A DNA stretch of 64,000 bases from Adiantum capillus-veneris (taxonomy: Eukaryota; Streptophyta; Polypodiopsida; Polypodiales; Pteridaceae). The notes beneath the pieces are model-generated. The model made no database searches. It worked only from the letters and a program-made list of their open reading frames with translations, and was not told where the DNA came from. This document shows, piece after piece, positions 35,030-45,871 of the stretch (its first letter is position 1; the number at the start of each line of letters is the position of its first letter). The stretch covers positions 108,726,912-108,790,911 of the forward strand of contig CM043963.1 in the NCBI GenBank assembly GCA_014529385.2, read 5' to 3'. Position numbers and translations under genes: made by a program.

Positions 35030-35400
35030 AAGGAGGACCTTTTGCAAATCCCCTTGTGGTGCTCGGGGCCGTGTGAGCCGGTTCTTGTGCCAACGGGCAA
35101 GGCGGGTAGGGTCGGGCAAGTGGGGCAGAATTGGGCAGGCGGGGTCAGGCCGGGCGGCAGGCTTCATGCAGTCCGGGCAAGCGGGGCAGGTGTGGGCAGT
35201 CAGGCAGCCAGTCGAGGCAAGCGCCGAGCGACAGGTCGCCGGTCGGAGCGTTTATGCGCGCACGGCCATTCGCCAACAGGCAATAAGGGCCGCCAGACAG
35301 TGATTCCGATTTGCAGTCGGTCGTCCGGACCCAAATTCGGCACTTCAATGTAATTGACCGTTGGCCTCAGATCCGCCGTGGGCGCCCCAAGTGTGGCCCC
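35030..35400 (-). other. GC-rich leader of the nested element
   Basis: A sharply GC-rich island in AT-rich surroundings, with repeated words such as CGGGCAAGCGGGGCAG and GGGCAGGCGGGG between 35,095 and 35,200. It lies between primer site and gag of the minus-strand element, thus in its RNA leader (as C-rich RNA). Overlapping plus-strand frames here are by-products of the base composition. Confidence 0.65.
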
Positions 35401-35984
35401 TCAAAGAGCAAGTGTTGACCCTCGTTTATAGGGCGTTCCCACCTTGGTAGGGCCTGCTTGAACTGCTTTGGGGCTTATTTTCTACAATGTTTTGGTGAGC
35501 ATTAAAGTCCTTTTAGGCACACACACACAATTTGGGCCTTGAATCTGCAGGGAAAACCAGAGAATGAGGGTGTACATGAGAGCAAGATTGAGCAAGCTTT
35601 AGAATAGGCAAAAGAGATGCGATTTTAGCATGGGTGAACTTGACGGAAAGCACTTGAAATGGGGCTACGCACACACACCAAATTGCAAATGCCAATTTGC
35701 TAAATAATGAGCAGCTATTGAATGCAAGATGCAAGTTCTAAATGGATAAATTAATGAAATCTTATGCTAATTAATCTTCCAATTAGCTAGTGAATAGTGG
35801 CCCAAGAGTCTTTAGCTCAAGAACATGCTCATGCTAGCCAATGGAACACTAATCAGGCATGCGGTATGCAATAGAAGAGCAAATCTAATGGATTTATCTA
35901 ATGATGATAAAGGAATGCTAATTGTACTAACACACAAACGCATAACAACAATCCTAGCTAGCACACCATAGCTCTGATACCGAT

Positions 35985-36305
35985 TGTTGGGAATGGGATC
36001 GTGCTAGCTATGGTGGATGAAAGAGAAACATAGAGTCAATGTGTGAGTGTGTGTGTAAGCAAGGTTATCACTCAAGTGAATTAGGTTTCAAGATAGAATT
36101 AGCTTGGACTCATAAACACAATCTTGAGTATTTACTTAGCTTAGCACAAGCTCACCATAGACAAGCATGTAGTGCAAAATAGAGTTGTGTTTATTGATTC
36201 ATGAAATGAGCTTTATATGGTTCTACATCCTTGCTTCATAGTATGTGGGATAAATCCACTCTCCTCTCCTTGACTCACACTTTAGGACAAAGTTCACACT
36301 TTACA
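35985..36305 (-). repeat. 5' LTR of nested element
   Basis: 321 bp. Near its right end it carries about 19 extra bases (GGACAAAGTTCACACTTTA), a local partial duplication of CACACTTTA, absent from the other copy. Confidence 0.9.
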
Positions 36306-36310
36306 TAGTC

Positions 36311-37250
36311 GTACTCGTTAAGGCTCTCGCCATGCATCATATTGTTATGCTTTGGCTGTGTCTAGCTTACATGATGTTGAGGAGCCTCTGTCTTTTGATG
36401 AAGCACAGAATTCAAAAAATCGGATGGCTGCCATGCAATCAGAATATGATATGCACTTATAGAAAATGACACATGGACTTTATGTGATTTGCCTCCTGGC
36501 AAAAAGGCCATGGTACGAAGTGGGTTTACAAGCTGAAATGCAGGCCGGATGGTGAGATCGATCGCCATAAGGCTCGACTTGTTGCAAAGGGTTATGCACA
36601 ACAAAAAGGCATAGATTATGAAGAGACCTTTGCTCCCACTTCTTGTATGACTATTGTGTGTTTTCTATGTGCATTGGCAGCTCATTTTGGTTGGGATGTA
36701 CATCAATCAGACATTGCTACTGCTTTCTTGAATGGTGACATATTTGAGGAAGTTTATGTAATGCAGCCTCGCGGTTTTGTCATAAAAGGACAAGAGGACA
36801 AAGTGTGCAAATGTAACAAGGCTTTGTATAGGTTGAAGCAATCTCCTCATGCTTGGTATGAGAAAGCTGACACTCATTTGGTCAAACAAGGCTTTCATAA
36901 CAACCAATAGAAAGCACATTGTATGTAAAGCGTGAGGGTGATGTACTTCTCATTGTGGTTCTTTATGTAGATGATTTGTTGATCACTGGACCAAATGAGA
37001 GACATATTGTTGAATTTAAGGTTGATTTGAATGCTACTTTCAAGATGAAAGATTTGGGGTTGTTGCATCATTATTTGGGCATACACTTTAACCAGTGTGA
37101 TGGTAGTATTGCCTTGTGTCAGAAAATTTACATAGAGACATTGCTATGTAAGTTTGGACTTGAGGATTGCAAACCTATTGCCACTCCCATGGAAACAGGC
37201 TTGAAGTTGAGTCTACATGATTCTGGCAATCCCGTTGAGGTCACTCTTTA
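36311..37250 (+). pseudogene. pol: Copia reverse transcriptase
   Basis: Resumes right after the nested element. KWVYKLKCRPDGEIDRHKAR then LVAKGYAQQKGIDYEETFAP is the start of copia RT; HQSDIATAFLNGDIFEEVYV and ALYRLKQSPHAWYEK follow. A frame change near 36,910 leads to the catalytic VVLYVDDLLITG (about 36,955-36,990) and LGIHFNQCDGSI. Stops at about 36,461, 36,908 and 37,248. Confidence 0.9.
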
Positions 37251-37920
37251 GCAAACTGTTGTTGGCTGCCTCATTTATGTACGCAACACGAGGCCAGATA
37301 TTCAATTTGCAGTCTTAGAGGTCAGCAAATTTATGCATAGCCCAGGGTCTAAGCATTGGCAGGCTGTCAAGAGTATTTTTCGCTACCTTAGTGGCACTTT
37401 ACATCTTGGCTTGTTTTATCCCAAGGGGGGATCATTGCCGCTAGATTTACATGCTTTTTCGGACTCATATTAGGCTGGTTGTTTTGACATGCGAGTGTCC
37501 ACAAGTTTTTTTGCTTCATGCTTGGCAGTTCATGTATATCATGGTTGAGCAAGAAGCAACCTACTGTGGCCACTTCGAGTTGTGAGACTGAGTACAGGGC
37601 AGTCTTCACAGCTACGATTGAGTGTGTATGGCTCAGACGCCTTATGGTTGATTTGGGTGTTGGACAGGACACTGCCAACACTATCTACACTGACAATCAT
37701 AGCGCATTGGCAATTGCAAGGAACCTAGTTTTTCATGCTCGCTCAAAGCACATTGAGGTGCATTACCACTATGTCAGAGAGAGACTCTCAACATGAGAGA
37801 TCAGCTTGGCTTGTGTGCCAACACAGGACAACCTTGCAGATCTTTTCACGAAGGCATTGTCTTGTGAGAAGCTCGAAGCTTTCCGCAAAGCTTTGGGCTT
37901 ACTCCCCTTTGTGGACTGAT
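37251..37920 (+). pseudogene. pol: Copia RNase H
   Basis: YVRNTRPDIQFAVLEVSKF leads into the RNase H: SCISWLSKKQPTVATSSCET (about 37,525), TEYRAVFTATIE, IYTDNHSALAIARN and HIEVHYHYVRER. A stop at about 37,795 and a frame change are followed by the normal end, DNLADLFTKALS. The LTR begins 75 bases later. Confidence 0.9.
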
Positions 37921-37982
37921 CATGTCATCAAGGCATGGCACTTCCCTTCACTCATGTGCCAACTCCCGTTCACCGCATCACT

Positions 37983-37994
37983 CCAAGGGGGATT
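37983..37994 (+). promoter_or_regulatory. Polypurine tract of the copia element
   Basis: CCAAGGGGGATT immediately before the 3' LTR. Confidence 0.8.
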
Positions 37995-38221
37995 TGTTAC
38001 CATATACATGTGGTAGTGATGTGTGTGAACACACTAGGACTGTCGTGGCATTTTTTCCCTCTTTAGGAGGTTTTCCCCCCCGTGCATGGTATATACACCC
38101 ATCACTCTAGGGCTATCTATCTTTCGATTGCACACCAAGTAACACACTCTCTATTGTGTGCCTTGAGCTTCCTTCGTCTTCTCCAAGCTGTGTGTGTTTC
38201 TCTGCAACCCTAATTCCAACA
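37995..38221 (+). repeat. 3' LTR of the copia element
   Basis: 227 bp, same length as the 5' LTR, followed by the TGCAC target duplication. Confidence 0.95.
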
Positions 38222-38524
38222 TGCACAAGGCCACCTAAAGTGTTTTTATTACCATATTAGAAAGGATTTCAACAACTAAAAGCTAATCAATAGTTGCAGA
38301 ATACACAAGTCAAGGTTGTCAATGCTGCAAGTCTCGCCACTCTTTTGGCAAATATATGAACAAATAGTATGTGCTAGGCACCACTTGGTAGTGGTCAAGT
38401 TTCAGGCTGCTAGCCAATATGTAGGTGGATGTGACCGCGTGTATTGGTTACAAAAATTTATGGGGGGCTAGCAGCTTGTTGGCTCTTATCACCAACACAC
38501 TATAGTATGCTTGCAAATGTACAC

Positions 38525-38610
38525 ATGCAGGTTTAGTGGTAAGGTGTTGGTCTTCGGAGGGGGAGGTTCACGGTTCAAAGCTTGCACGTCGAGACCACGC
38601 TGACTTTTTT
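38525..38610 (+). repeat. tRNA-like SINE head
   Basis: TTAGTGGTAAGG (38,533-38,544) fits a Pol III A box and GGTTCAAAGC (38,572-38,581) a B box, 38 bases apart, with GTCTTCGGAGGG between, the layout of plant tRNA-derived SINEs. The rest does not fold as a usable tRNA as far as I can see. It lies in the gap between the halves of element H. Confidence 0.5.
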
Positions 38611-38699
38611 GGTCAGTTGATGATAGCCGATTGCATTACAAACACGATGCACAAATATTGAAATAGCCACTTGCATGTAAGATATACAAAATTGACCTC

Positions 38700-40334
38700 A
38701 AATTGACTAACACAATTTCCACACATATTTTGAAAACCCCACAAACCATCCACAACAAATCTGCCAACACATCACAACGTAATCTGGTCAAGAAACATGG
38801 TGGCTATTATAGGATTTGTATTGACTTCAATCCATTAAACAAGTTACTATCCATGGTGTACACTCGCTACCTCGACAAGATGATCTCCTTGAACAATTAG
38901 GGAAGTCCAAATACTTTACCTCACTAGATCTCACATTAGGATATTGGCAAATCCTGTGAATCCCATAGATGCTCATAAAACCACCTTTATAATCCCTATT
39001 GGCATGTGTTAATTCAATGCCATTTGGCCTCTCCAGTGTTGGTAGTACTTTTCAATGGATGGCCAACACAATTCTTCAAGGCCTAATAATGCAAGGAGTA
39101 CTAGTGGTCTATCCAGACATTATACTCATCTACACTTCTCAACACCTCCATGCCCTTGGGGAAGTATTACATAGAGTTCAAATAGTACAAGTTTCAACTC
39201 TAGATATGAAAATCCCATTGGGGGTCAGCAAAGTCAAATTCTTGGGCTTCCTCTACTCTTGGGCCTCCTAGTTTCAGTCAACAATAAAGCTGACCCTGCC
39301 AAGACCATAGCCACCTATAACTATCCATCAACCTTTACCATTAAGGACTTGCAAAGCTTCTTGGGCATGACCAACTTCTCCCCAACATTCGTGCCAAATC
39401 TAGCCTCTTTTACATTCCGTTCTTTGCCAGCTACTCAAGAAGGAGCCCAATATGTTTGGACCTCTACTTGCCAACCAAGCTTCTCACAAATCAAGAAGGT
39501 CAACCAAGACACTATACTTCTATCTCACCTAGATTTCCAAAAGTCCCTTTTGTTGCGAAAAAATGCTTCAAAGTATGGTCTACACATCACACTTTTACAG
39601 CAAGATAATCTCTCTTAATGTCATCCCATATCCTTCATCAATAGATCCCTCAACCAATTACTCCACCACAAAAAAGGAGCTTCTTGCCATAATGCGGGCT
39701 TCTGCAAAATTTCATCCCTACCTTCATGGCTCTAAAGTCTTGGTGGAAATTCACCATCATTCACATTCAATAATCCCCCTGCTACAAAAAAAAATCATCC
39801 ACTTAGTCATCTCCTCAGATGGGCCCTGGATTTGCAAGGATATACCTTCACGATCCACTATCATAAAGGCATTACTATTGATGGTCTTTCGTGCACTGAA
39901 GTTCATGTAACTCAATTCACCACACCTCCGATAGAGGATCTACCAGTTCCATTAAGTAGACCTACAGATCCAAGAGCTCATTATAATTGACCATTTATTG
40001 TATTGCCAGGTCGCCGGGACCAATCCCCATCCCCAACCTTATAGACAAGATACTTCGGAGTATTACCTTGTTCAGGGCGGTCATCTTCGATCAACAAAGT
40101 TTTACAAAAACTCAAGATTAATGTACTATTGGCTAGGTATGAGGTAGTTGATCCCTCAATTCATACAAAGATGCAAAATTTGTTGAGAAAAAAAAAATCA
40201 CATAAAAAATAGGTGATTTGTCCACTATTCAAGTATAGGAGCCTTTTGAGTTGGTCGGGTGGGACCTTCTTGGCCCCTTTCCTACCTTTCTCTATGGAAA
40301 TCGCTACATTTTAGTAATCAGACAATAATAAGCG
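38700..40334 (+). pseudogene. RT, RNase H and integrase start of decayed Ty3 element H
   Basis: GGYYRICIDFNPLNKLLS (about 38,800), MPFGLSSVGSTFQWMAN (about 39,020), a damaged catalytic box (YPDIILIY for YLDDIL), VKFLGFLYS and IKDLQSFLGMTNFSPTF are Ty3 RT blocks; traces of RNase H follow to about 39,900, and ELVGWDLLGPFPTFLYGNRY (about 40,240-40,310) is the integrase core start. Heavily mutated, in several frames. Cut on the right by the LINE. Confidence 0.75.
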
Positions 40335-40364
40335 TGTGCCACAACCTCTATAGGTGCCACATGC

Positions 40365-41127
40365 ATGGATGATGGTCCATGGATGCCCTCGTGTAGCCAA
40401 CTTTTAAGACAAGTCCCCAGTAACATACCAAACTCTTGCTTCAACTGTCATGCTCAAGGACATCAGATCAAAGACTACCTAGAGATGGAAAAAAAGAAGG
40501 CCTCCCCTCAAGAAGCAGGACAAAAGCAGCAATTTCAACAAAGTGCCTAAGAAAAACACTATGAGGAACCCTAAAGCTCCTAAGACTAATGGACCCAAGC
40601 TAAACACTAGGTTTGACGCATTATTGGAGGAGGTATTTGACCCTTTGACTAAGCTTGGAGACATTGGTGTACAAAAGAACTCTACTTCCAACCGTGCTCC
40701 CTACCAAGATACAACGAATGGTGCTCAAGAAGGACCTTTTGAGGAGGCCATTCCTAATGGGATGCGTCAACCAAGTCAAGCTCCCCCTAGCCCAAATGAT
40801 CAGACTAGGGGCTTCTCCTCTGAATCAAGCTCCTCGGACAGTGATAAAGAGGTCATCAAAAGTACTCAAGCTAACAAGAAGGAATCAGAAGAGCAAATGT
40901 TCATCAGTGAGCTTAACCAGCATGACCATATAGCCAAACAGTTTCTGCCTGCTTCCCCGAAAATGTCCTGCGACACCCATATGACTCAAGCTGAGGAAGA
41001 ATCCTTGCCAACTCAAGGGACCTCCAAGAGCAAGAGGAAGAAGGAAAAGAACACAGACCCTGGGAGAGAGTCTATCTCTCTAGCCAAGCCATCAAAAACC
41101 AGTAAAAAATTAAGTGCCCAAATCTGA
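40365..41127 (+). pseudogene. LINE ORF1
   Basis: A CFNCHAQGHQIKDY knuckle (last Cys lost) near 40,440 in one frame, then after a frame change at about 40,545 a Lys/Ser/Glu-rich frame of 190 codons ending at 41,127. ORF1 proteins of plant L1 elements have this knuckle and a basic low-complexity region; they bind the element RNA. Endonuclease text follows directly. Confidence 0.65.
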
Positions 41128-41770
41128 AGGGATTTTCTCTTAATTGTAAAGGAATCAATGATCCTTCAAGGGCTGTTTGCATCAAGAAATGGCTCTATGA
41201 TATTAGTCTAATCCCCGACTTTATTTGTCTCCAGGAGCTCAAAGCTTCCAAGGATTCTTTGGACCGCAATCTAAAGAGAACTAGCACCAACCACCAGTGG
41301 TTCCACACTGATCAAACTGCAGGCAGAGGTGGAGCTACCATTGGTATAAAACAGGCTTATGCTTCTTTCATCTGATCCCCAAGGCTCTTGGGTGGCTGTC
41401 ACTCTTGATGCCCCATTTAACTTCACGCTAGCTAATGTGTATGCCTCAAATTCTTCTACTGAAATGGGCTACTATTGGCAAGACCTATCTTCACTCTCTA
41501 ATCCACTTGTGCTTGTAGGAGACTTCAACGTAGTAGAAGTTATTAACGATAGGTGGAACAACAGAGGTCAAATCATTTCGGGCAAGGAAAGGAACTTTGG
41601 GCTGATATGGCGAGCAAGTTAGATTTGATGGATATCTCAAATATAGTGGCTACACTTAGACCAACAAACAGCATGGGGATAATTTCAAGGCAGCAAGGCT
41701 TGACAGGGTGTATATGAGTACTACAGGAGCACTGGCAGATAGACTGTAAGTCTGACTCTTCTCTTCTCTT
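41128..41770 (+). pseudogene. LINE endonuclease (APE type)
   Basis: FSLNCKGINDPSRAVCIKKW and DFICLQELKASKDSL are the first two blocks of the APE endonuclease of L1 elements (catalytic Asn and Glu seen), and LVLVGDFNVVE near 41,510 the central D-N motif, followed by SDHKPITFDF at 41,770, the terminal Ser-Asp-His. Frames change at least twice. It would nick target DNA to prime reverse transcription. Confidence 0.85.
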
Positions 41771-43970
41771 GTCAGATCACAAACCAATTACTTTTGACTT
41801 CAATAGAACAGAAAACTCCTCTAAAGCCGGGTGGATTCATTTGGACCAGTCTCTCTTCAAGCTTAAGTTCATAAGAGAAAAAGTCCATAACAGTTTCAAG
41901 CGTGCTTTGAAGATTTGTCACTCTCCTTTCGATGCTTGGGAAAAGGCTGTCAAAGATATTCAGAGAACTCTTACCACCTACAAGAGGATAGCTAAAGACC
42001 TTAGGACTAAGAGAAGAATGATGATAAGAGGTCAAATTCTTCTTCTTGAAGAATCCACTCCTAGCTTAGATCCTCCCCCCCTTGATCTCCTCGAGCTTAA
42101 GGAAAATCTTAGGCAGGAAGAGCTCCTAGAAGCTAGTAGTGCCCTTGTTTATACTAGGGGGTTTTGGGCTGGCAAGCTGGATAGACCTAATAAAAAAATG
42201 TTTGACTTGCTCGACAAGAAAAAGGCGAAGGATTTTGTGCCCTTCCTTAAAGCTTCCAATGGGAAGCTTGCTTCTTCTCACAAAGAAAACTTGAATATTG
42301 CTCACCAGTTCTTTGCCAATATCTTCTCCGCCCCCCAAAAGAAGCAAGGAAATCCAGGAGGCTAGGGCACTCATTGCTCTTAAGAGGAAGAAAACTTTGT
42401 CCATTCACATTGCTAAAATGATGGACCTTCCTATTTCTAAGGGGGAGCTCAAAGAAGCTATTAACAATTTGAAGCCTGGCAAGTCCCCTGGTCTTGATGA
42501 TATCCCTAATGAGTTTTTTATTGAGTATCAGGATTCATGGCTCCTTTCATTCTTAAAGTATGGCAAGAAGCTACTAGGAAGGGAGCTCTTCTTGCCTTTG
42601 TTAATACTGGAGTCACTAAGCTCATTCATAAAAAAAAGGGGGTAGGGAGGATCTTAGTAATTGGAGACCTAGCACTTGTCTGACTACTCTGTATAAAATG
42701 TTTGCCTTGTGTCTAGCTAGAAGAATAAGTCCTCTTATGAATCAAATCATCCTTAAGGAGCAGAAAGGCTTTATCAAAGGCACGTTTATTTTGGATGCAA
42801 TCATTACTTTGTGGGAATGCTTTTGAATTTACTTTGGAAACACGTCAGGACTTCTTTTCTTCAAGGTGGACTTTGACAAGGTGTATGATAGAATGGAATG
42901 GGACTTCATTCCACAATCTTTGGTAGATATTGGCTTTGGAAGAAATTTCGAAGAAAATTCATTAAATATGTCCTTATTCTTTTTGGTAGTGCGTATGCAA
43001 GAGTTGTTGTGAATGGTGAACTCTTAGACCCTATTTTGCTTATGAGGTCAATCAGGCAAGGTTGCCCTTTGGCTCCACTGCTCTTTGCAATTGCATTAGA
43101 TTCTTTAGGTTGGCTCATTCAAGAAATGTTGAATGATGGTAAGATCAAGGGAATGCAGGTACCATGTGCTGACAAACCTTTATGTCTCCAACAATTTGCT
43201 AATGACACAAATGCTGTGATGCAGGTAGATCCTAATTCAGCTGACAATTTTCTAAAGTGTTTGAACACATTTTGTCTAGCCAGTGGTTCTTATATCAACC
43301 ATTCTAAGAGAGGGTTCAAAGCCTCAAATGGTCTTATTCCCCCTATAGTGTTTGCTGCTGGATGCTAGAATATCCATGATGTATATGTCTTCAGGTTGTT
43401 GGGAGTCCCAATGGGCTTCAAGATCTCCCTTGAGCAGAGGTGGCAGTGGATACTTGAGAAATTCAAGAAGAAAGTCTTCTCTTGGCAGAATATGCAACCC
43501 AACCTGGCTGCTAGAGTCTTTGTACTTAATCACTATCTGCTACCTTCACTAATCTACTTCTTGTCTTGTTGGATGCCCTATAAGAAGAAAATCAATCAAG
43601 CAATTCAACTTGCTAGAAGATTTCTATGGGGTGGCAATGATATAGGTACCAAAGTCCCTAACGTTGCTTGGCACATTGCTGTCTACATAAAGCAAGAGGA
43701 GGGCTTGGCATTCTCAATCTTCACAAAATGGCACAGAAATTGGCAGCCAAGTGGATAATGAGATCCACCTCAAGCGATGACTTATGGACATGCTTGATCA
43801 GAAGAGTGATCCCCAAAGGTTTTCTGAAGGATTATAAAGCTTGGACCTGTCTATCTCAATGGGACCTAATTACCTCACCTCTACAAATCAAACTCCCACC
43901 TAACTTCATCTCTGCAAGATTTTGGATAGCCTAGATGGAGACCAAAAAGCAATGGAAGCCATCAAGGAAT
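41771..43970 (+). pseudogene. LINE reverse transcriptase
   Basis: After a helical linker, INNLKPGKSPGLDDIPNEFF (about 42,460), FKVDFDKVYDRMEWDF (about 42,860), SIRQGCPLAPLLFAIALD (about 43,048) and LQQFANDTNAVM (about 43,190) are RT blocks 0 to 5 in order. The catalytic FADD is FAND here (43,195-43,206). The thumb (LGVPMGFKISLEQRW) and maturation region follow. Four or more frame breaks. Confidence 0.9.
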
Positions 43971-44548
43971 GTCATTTCTAACCCTCACTTCTATTTGCAG
44001 GACTCTATATGGTATGGACATATACCTCACGAAGCTGGCTTGGGACCTACTAAAAGAGGCCACAAGTGCTTCAAGCGAATTAAAACTTGGAAAGATGTTC
44101 AGTGCCAAGGGGTCCTTATGTCATTTACAAGAAATATGCAACATGCCAATATTCAAATACAGGTCCTTCAGTGATAAGCACATTGTCATGATCCGTATCA
44201 ACAGGTTGATGCGGACATACACAATTTCCAAGGACAATATCAGAGAGTTCATCGCCTTCAAGAATCAACAACATCTTTGCTTTCCAACCTGGAAATCCTT
44301 GGCCTTGGAAAGGAGGAACAGAACACTGGCCAGAAGGAAAACCGTTGACGAGAATAGTCATAGCCATATCTCGTTATGAGAAGACGTATAAGATAAGATC
44401 GTAGAATGTGCACACCATATATGGTGAAGGCTGCAATTGAGGACGAGAGAAATATGACGACTTTGTTCTGTCAATGATAGACACAAGAAGGATGCTCAAT
44501 AAACGTCAAAATATGTGAGCAACGTCACCCAAAGCATGCAGGATTTCT

Positions 44549-45136
44549 GTGCTTCAAAATATCCTCCAGTCGAACATTGGATACAGAAGAAGCTCCAATC
44601 TCTTGGCTTTGGACTACTATAAGTATCTAGAGCTCACTCCAAAGTTTGAAGACTCTTTGAAGAAAAGACTCAACCAAAAATGGAAAGTATGTTGGAGCAG
44701 TAAACAGTGGATTTTCAGATTTAAAAGCTTGTGGAGCTTTTCAATCCCAATTAAGCAGAGCTTTTTGAGCTGGTTACTTCTACATCAAGGTCTTTGGACA
44801 GGACACATAACACTTAAAGCAAGAATTGGTGACGATTTATGTCCCAGATGCAAGCAACATGAAGACACAATTCATTTGTTTATGACTTTCCCGAAAGCCC
44901 AAGGTCTTCAAAAAATCTTGCACTCTGCTTGTTTGTCACTTCATCCTCAGCCCTTTACCTACTTAGAACTGTTTTGGTGGGCGAATGTAGAAGCCTGGAC
45001 ATTCCCTTGTGGAATCTGTGGAGGAACACCTACATATGGCACACCCAAATTCAAAAAATTAATGCTCTTTTCAACAAGAACTCAGTTTCTACAGAATATA
45101 TGTTGCTTCATGATCTTAAACAGCTTGCTAAGCTGA
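44549..45136 (+). pseudogene. LINE C-terminal zf-RVT domain
   Basis: SFLSWLLLHQGLWTGHITLK followed by CPRCKQHEDTIHLFMTFPKA is the zinc-binding domain found at the end of plant L1 RT proteins (C-X2-C-X4-5-E-X-X-X-H pattern; the last Cys replaced by Phe). Confidence 0.85.
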
Positions 45137-45370
45137 GCTTGGATTCAATTAAGGATGCTTCTGATGAATCACTATACATGCTCTAGAGAAGAACTCCATG
45201 GAAAACTTGGAGAACCATGCTTCTTAAAATGTATTCTAAGGATAGACACTTCAGATTCAACTCTGTATGAAGTTGTAATTCCTTGTTTGGGACTGCCTCT
45301 TTCCCTTCCTTTGACGTGTATTTTTTTATTTCCTTTTTAATTATACAATCTGTTCTTCAAAAAAAAAGAC

Positions 45371-45871
45371 AGGGTCTCCAATTGAAAAGTAAGGGTGTTC
45401 GCCATTGCTCCGGGCAAGCTCTTCACCAAACGTGGAATCAGGTCTTTCCGTCTGCTGTGCACGCAAGCTTCCACGTCCTTCAGGGATGTATGGCACACAA
45501 CCAAGCAAGGTGCCATTGATTGGCTCCACCATACGCAACACATGCGGCGCACCCTGCGCAAAGCTTTCCATTACAAACTGGAACAGTAGAAGCTACACTC
45601 TCACACTTACGGATTGCAGCGTCAAAGCAATGGCGCCATTACCGCTGCCCATGTAGTACCCATGAAGCCGTATCATCAGCCCACCCAGTCAGTCGACATC
45701 TTGGTTCGCTATCTTGGCATCTGCTATACGAAGCAAGATAAATACAGAACGAACCTGCTGTTGCAGGCAGGTGGAGTTGGGGATCAACCTGTGTACTCTA
45801 CTATATAGATGGGATTTTCCCTTTCTTGCTGTCAATCAGCACTTTTGTATCTTAAAGGGGCATGATTGTAA
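45371..45871. other. Upstream region of the PPR gene, includes a dispersed repeat
   Basis: Between the LINE tail and the PPR frame. No single frame is convincing, though overlapping frames of 60-80 codons occur. Bases 45,690-45,805 match 28,820-28,950. Part of this may be the 5' UTR or a missing first exon of the PPR gene. Confidence 0.4.

Larger units (their letters stand above)
33212..36305 (-). mobile_element. Nested copia-like, gag-only retrotransposon
   Basis: Two LTRs (33,212-33,513 and 35,985-36,305) flank a 2.5-kb interior that encodes only Gag on the minus strand. Flanks TAGTT (33,207-33,211) and TAGTC (36,306-36,310) are a one-mismatch target duplication. The right LTR, which is the 5' one, is followed on the minus strand by CGGTATCAGAGC, a primer binding site (35,971-35,982); before the left LTR on that strand lies a purine run (CAAGGGGAGGAT). 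No protease, integrase or RT is present, so it would depend on another element. It sits in the RT-upstream part of the copia host. Confidence 0.9.
29964..38221 (+). mobile_element. Ty1/copia LTR retrotransposon with target duplication
   Basis: Two 227-bp LTRs (29,964-30,190 and 37,995-38,221) starting TGTTACC and ending CCAACA are flanked by the 5-bp duplication TGCAC (29,959-29,963 and 38,222-38,226). By eye they differ at about eleven positions (about 95 percent identity), so the insertion is not recent. The order gag, protease, integrase, RT, RNase H is the copia order. The interior is split by a second element at 33,212-36,305. Stops and frameshifts in gag, integrase junction and RT make it non-autonomous now. 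Confidence 0.95.
40335..45367 (+). mobile_element. L1-like LINE, near full length
   Basis: Holds a zinc-knuckle ORF1, an APE-type endonuclease, RT, a zf-RVT-type C terminus and an A-run at 45,358-45,367. No clear target duplication was found; the left end is placed where integrase similarity of the host element ends. Many frame breaks, so inactive. Confidence 0.85.

Noticed and set aside
35001-35353. Two overlapping plus-strand frames of about 100 codons
   Set aside because: Both come from the GC-rich repeated leader of the minus-strand element; stop codons are simply rare there.
38525-38610. A functional tRNA gene
   Set aside because: A and B box words fit, but I could not draw an acceptor stem or a sensible anticodon arm.
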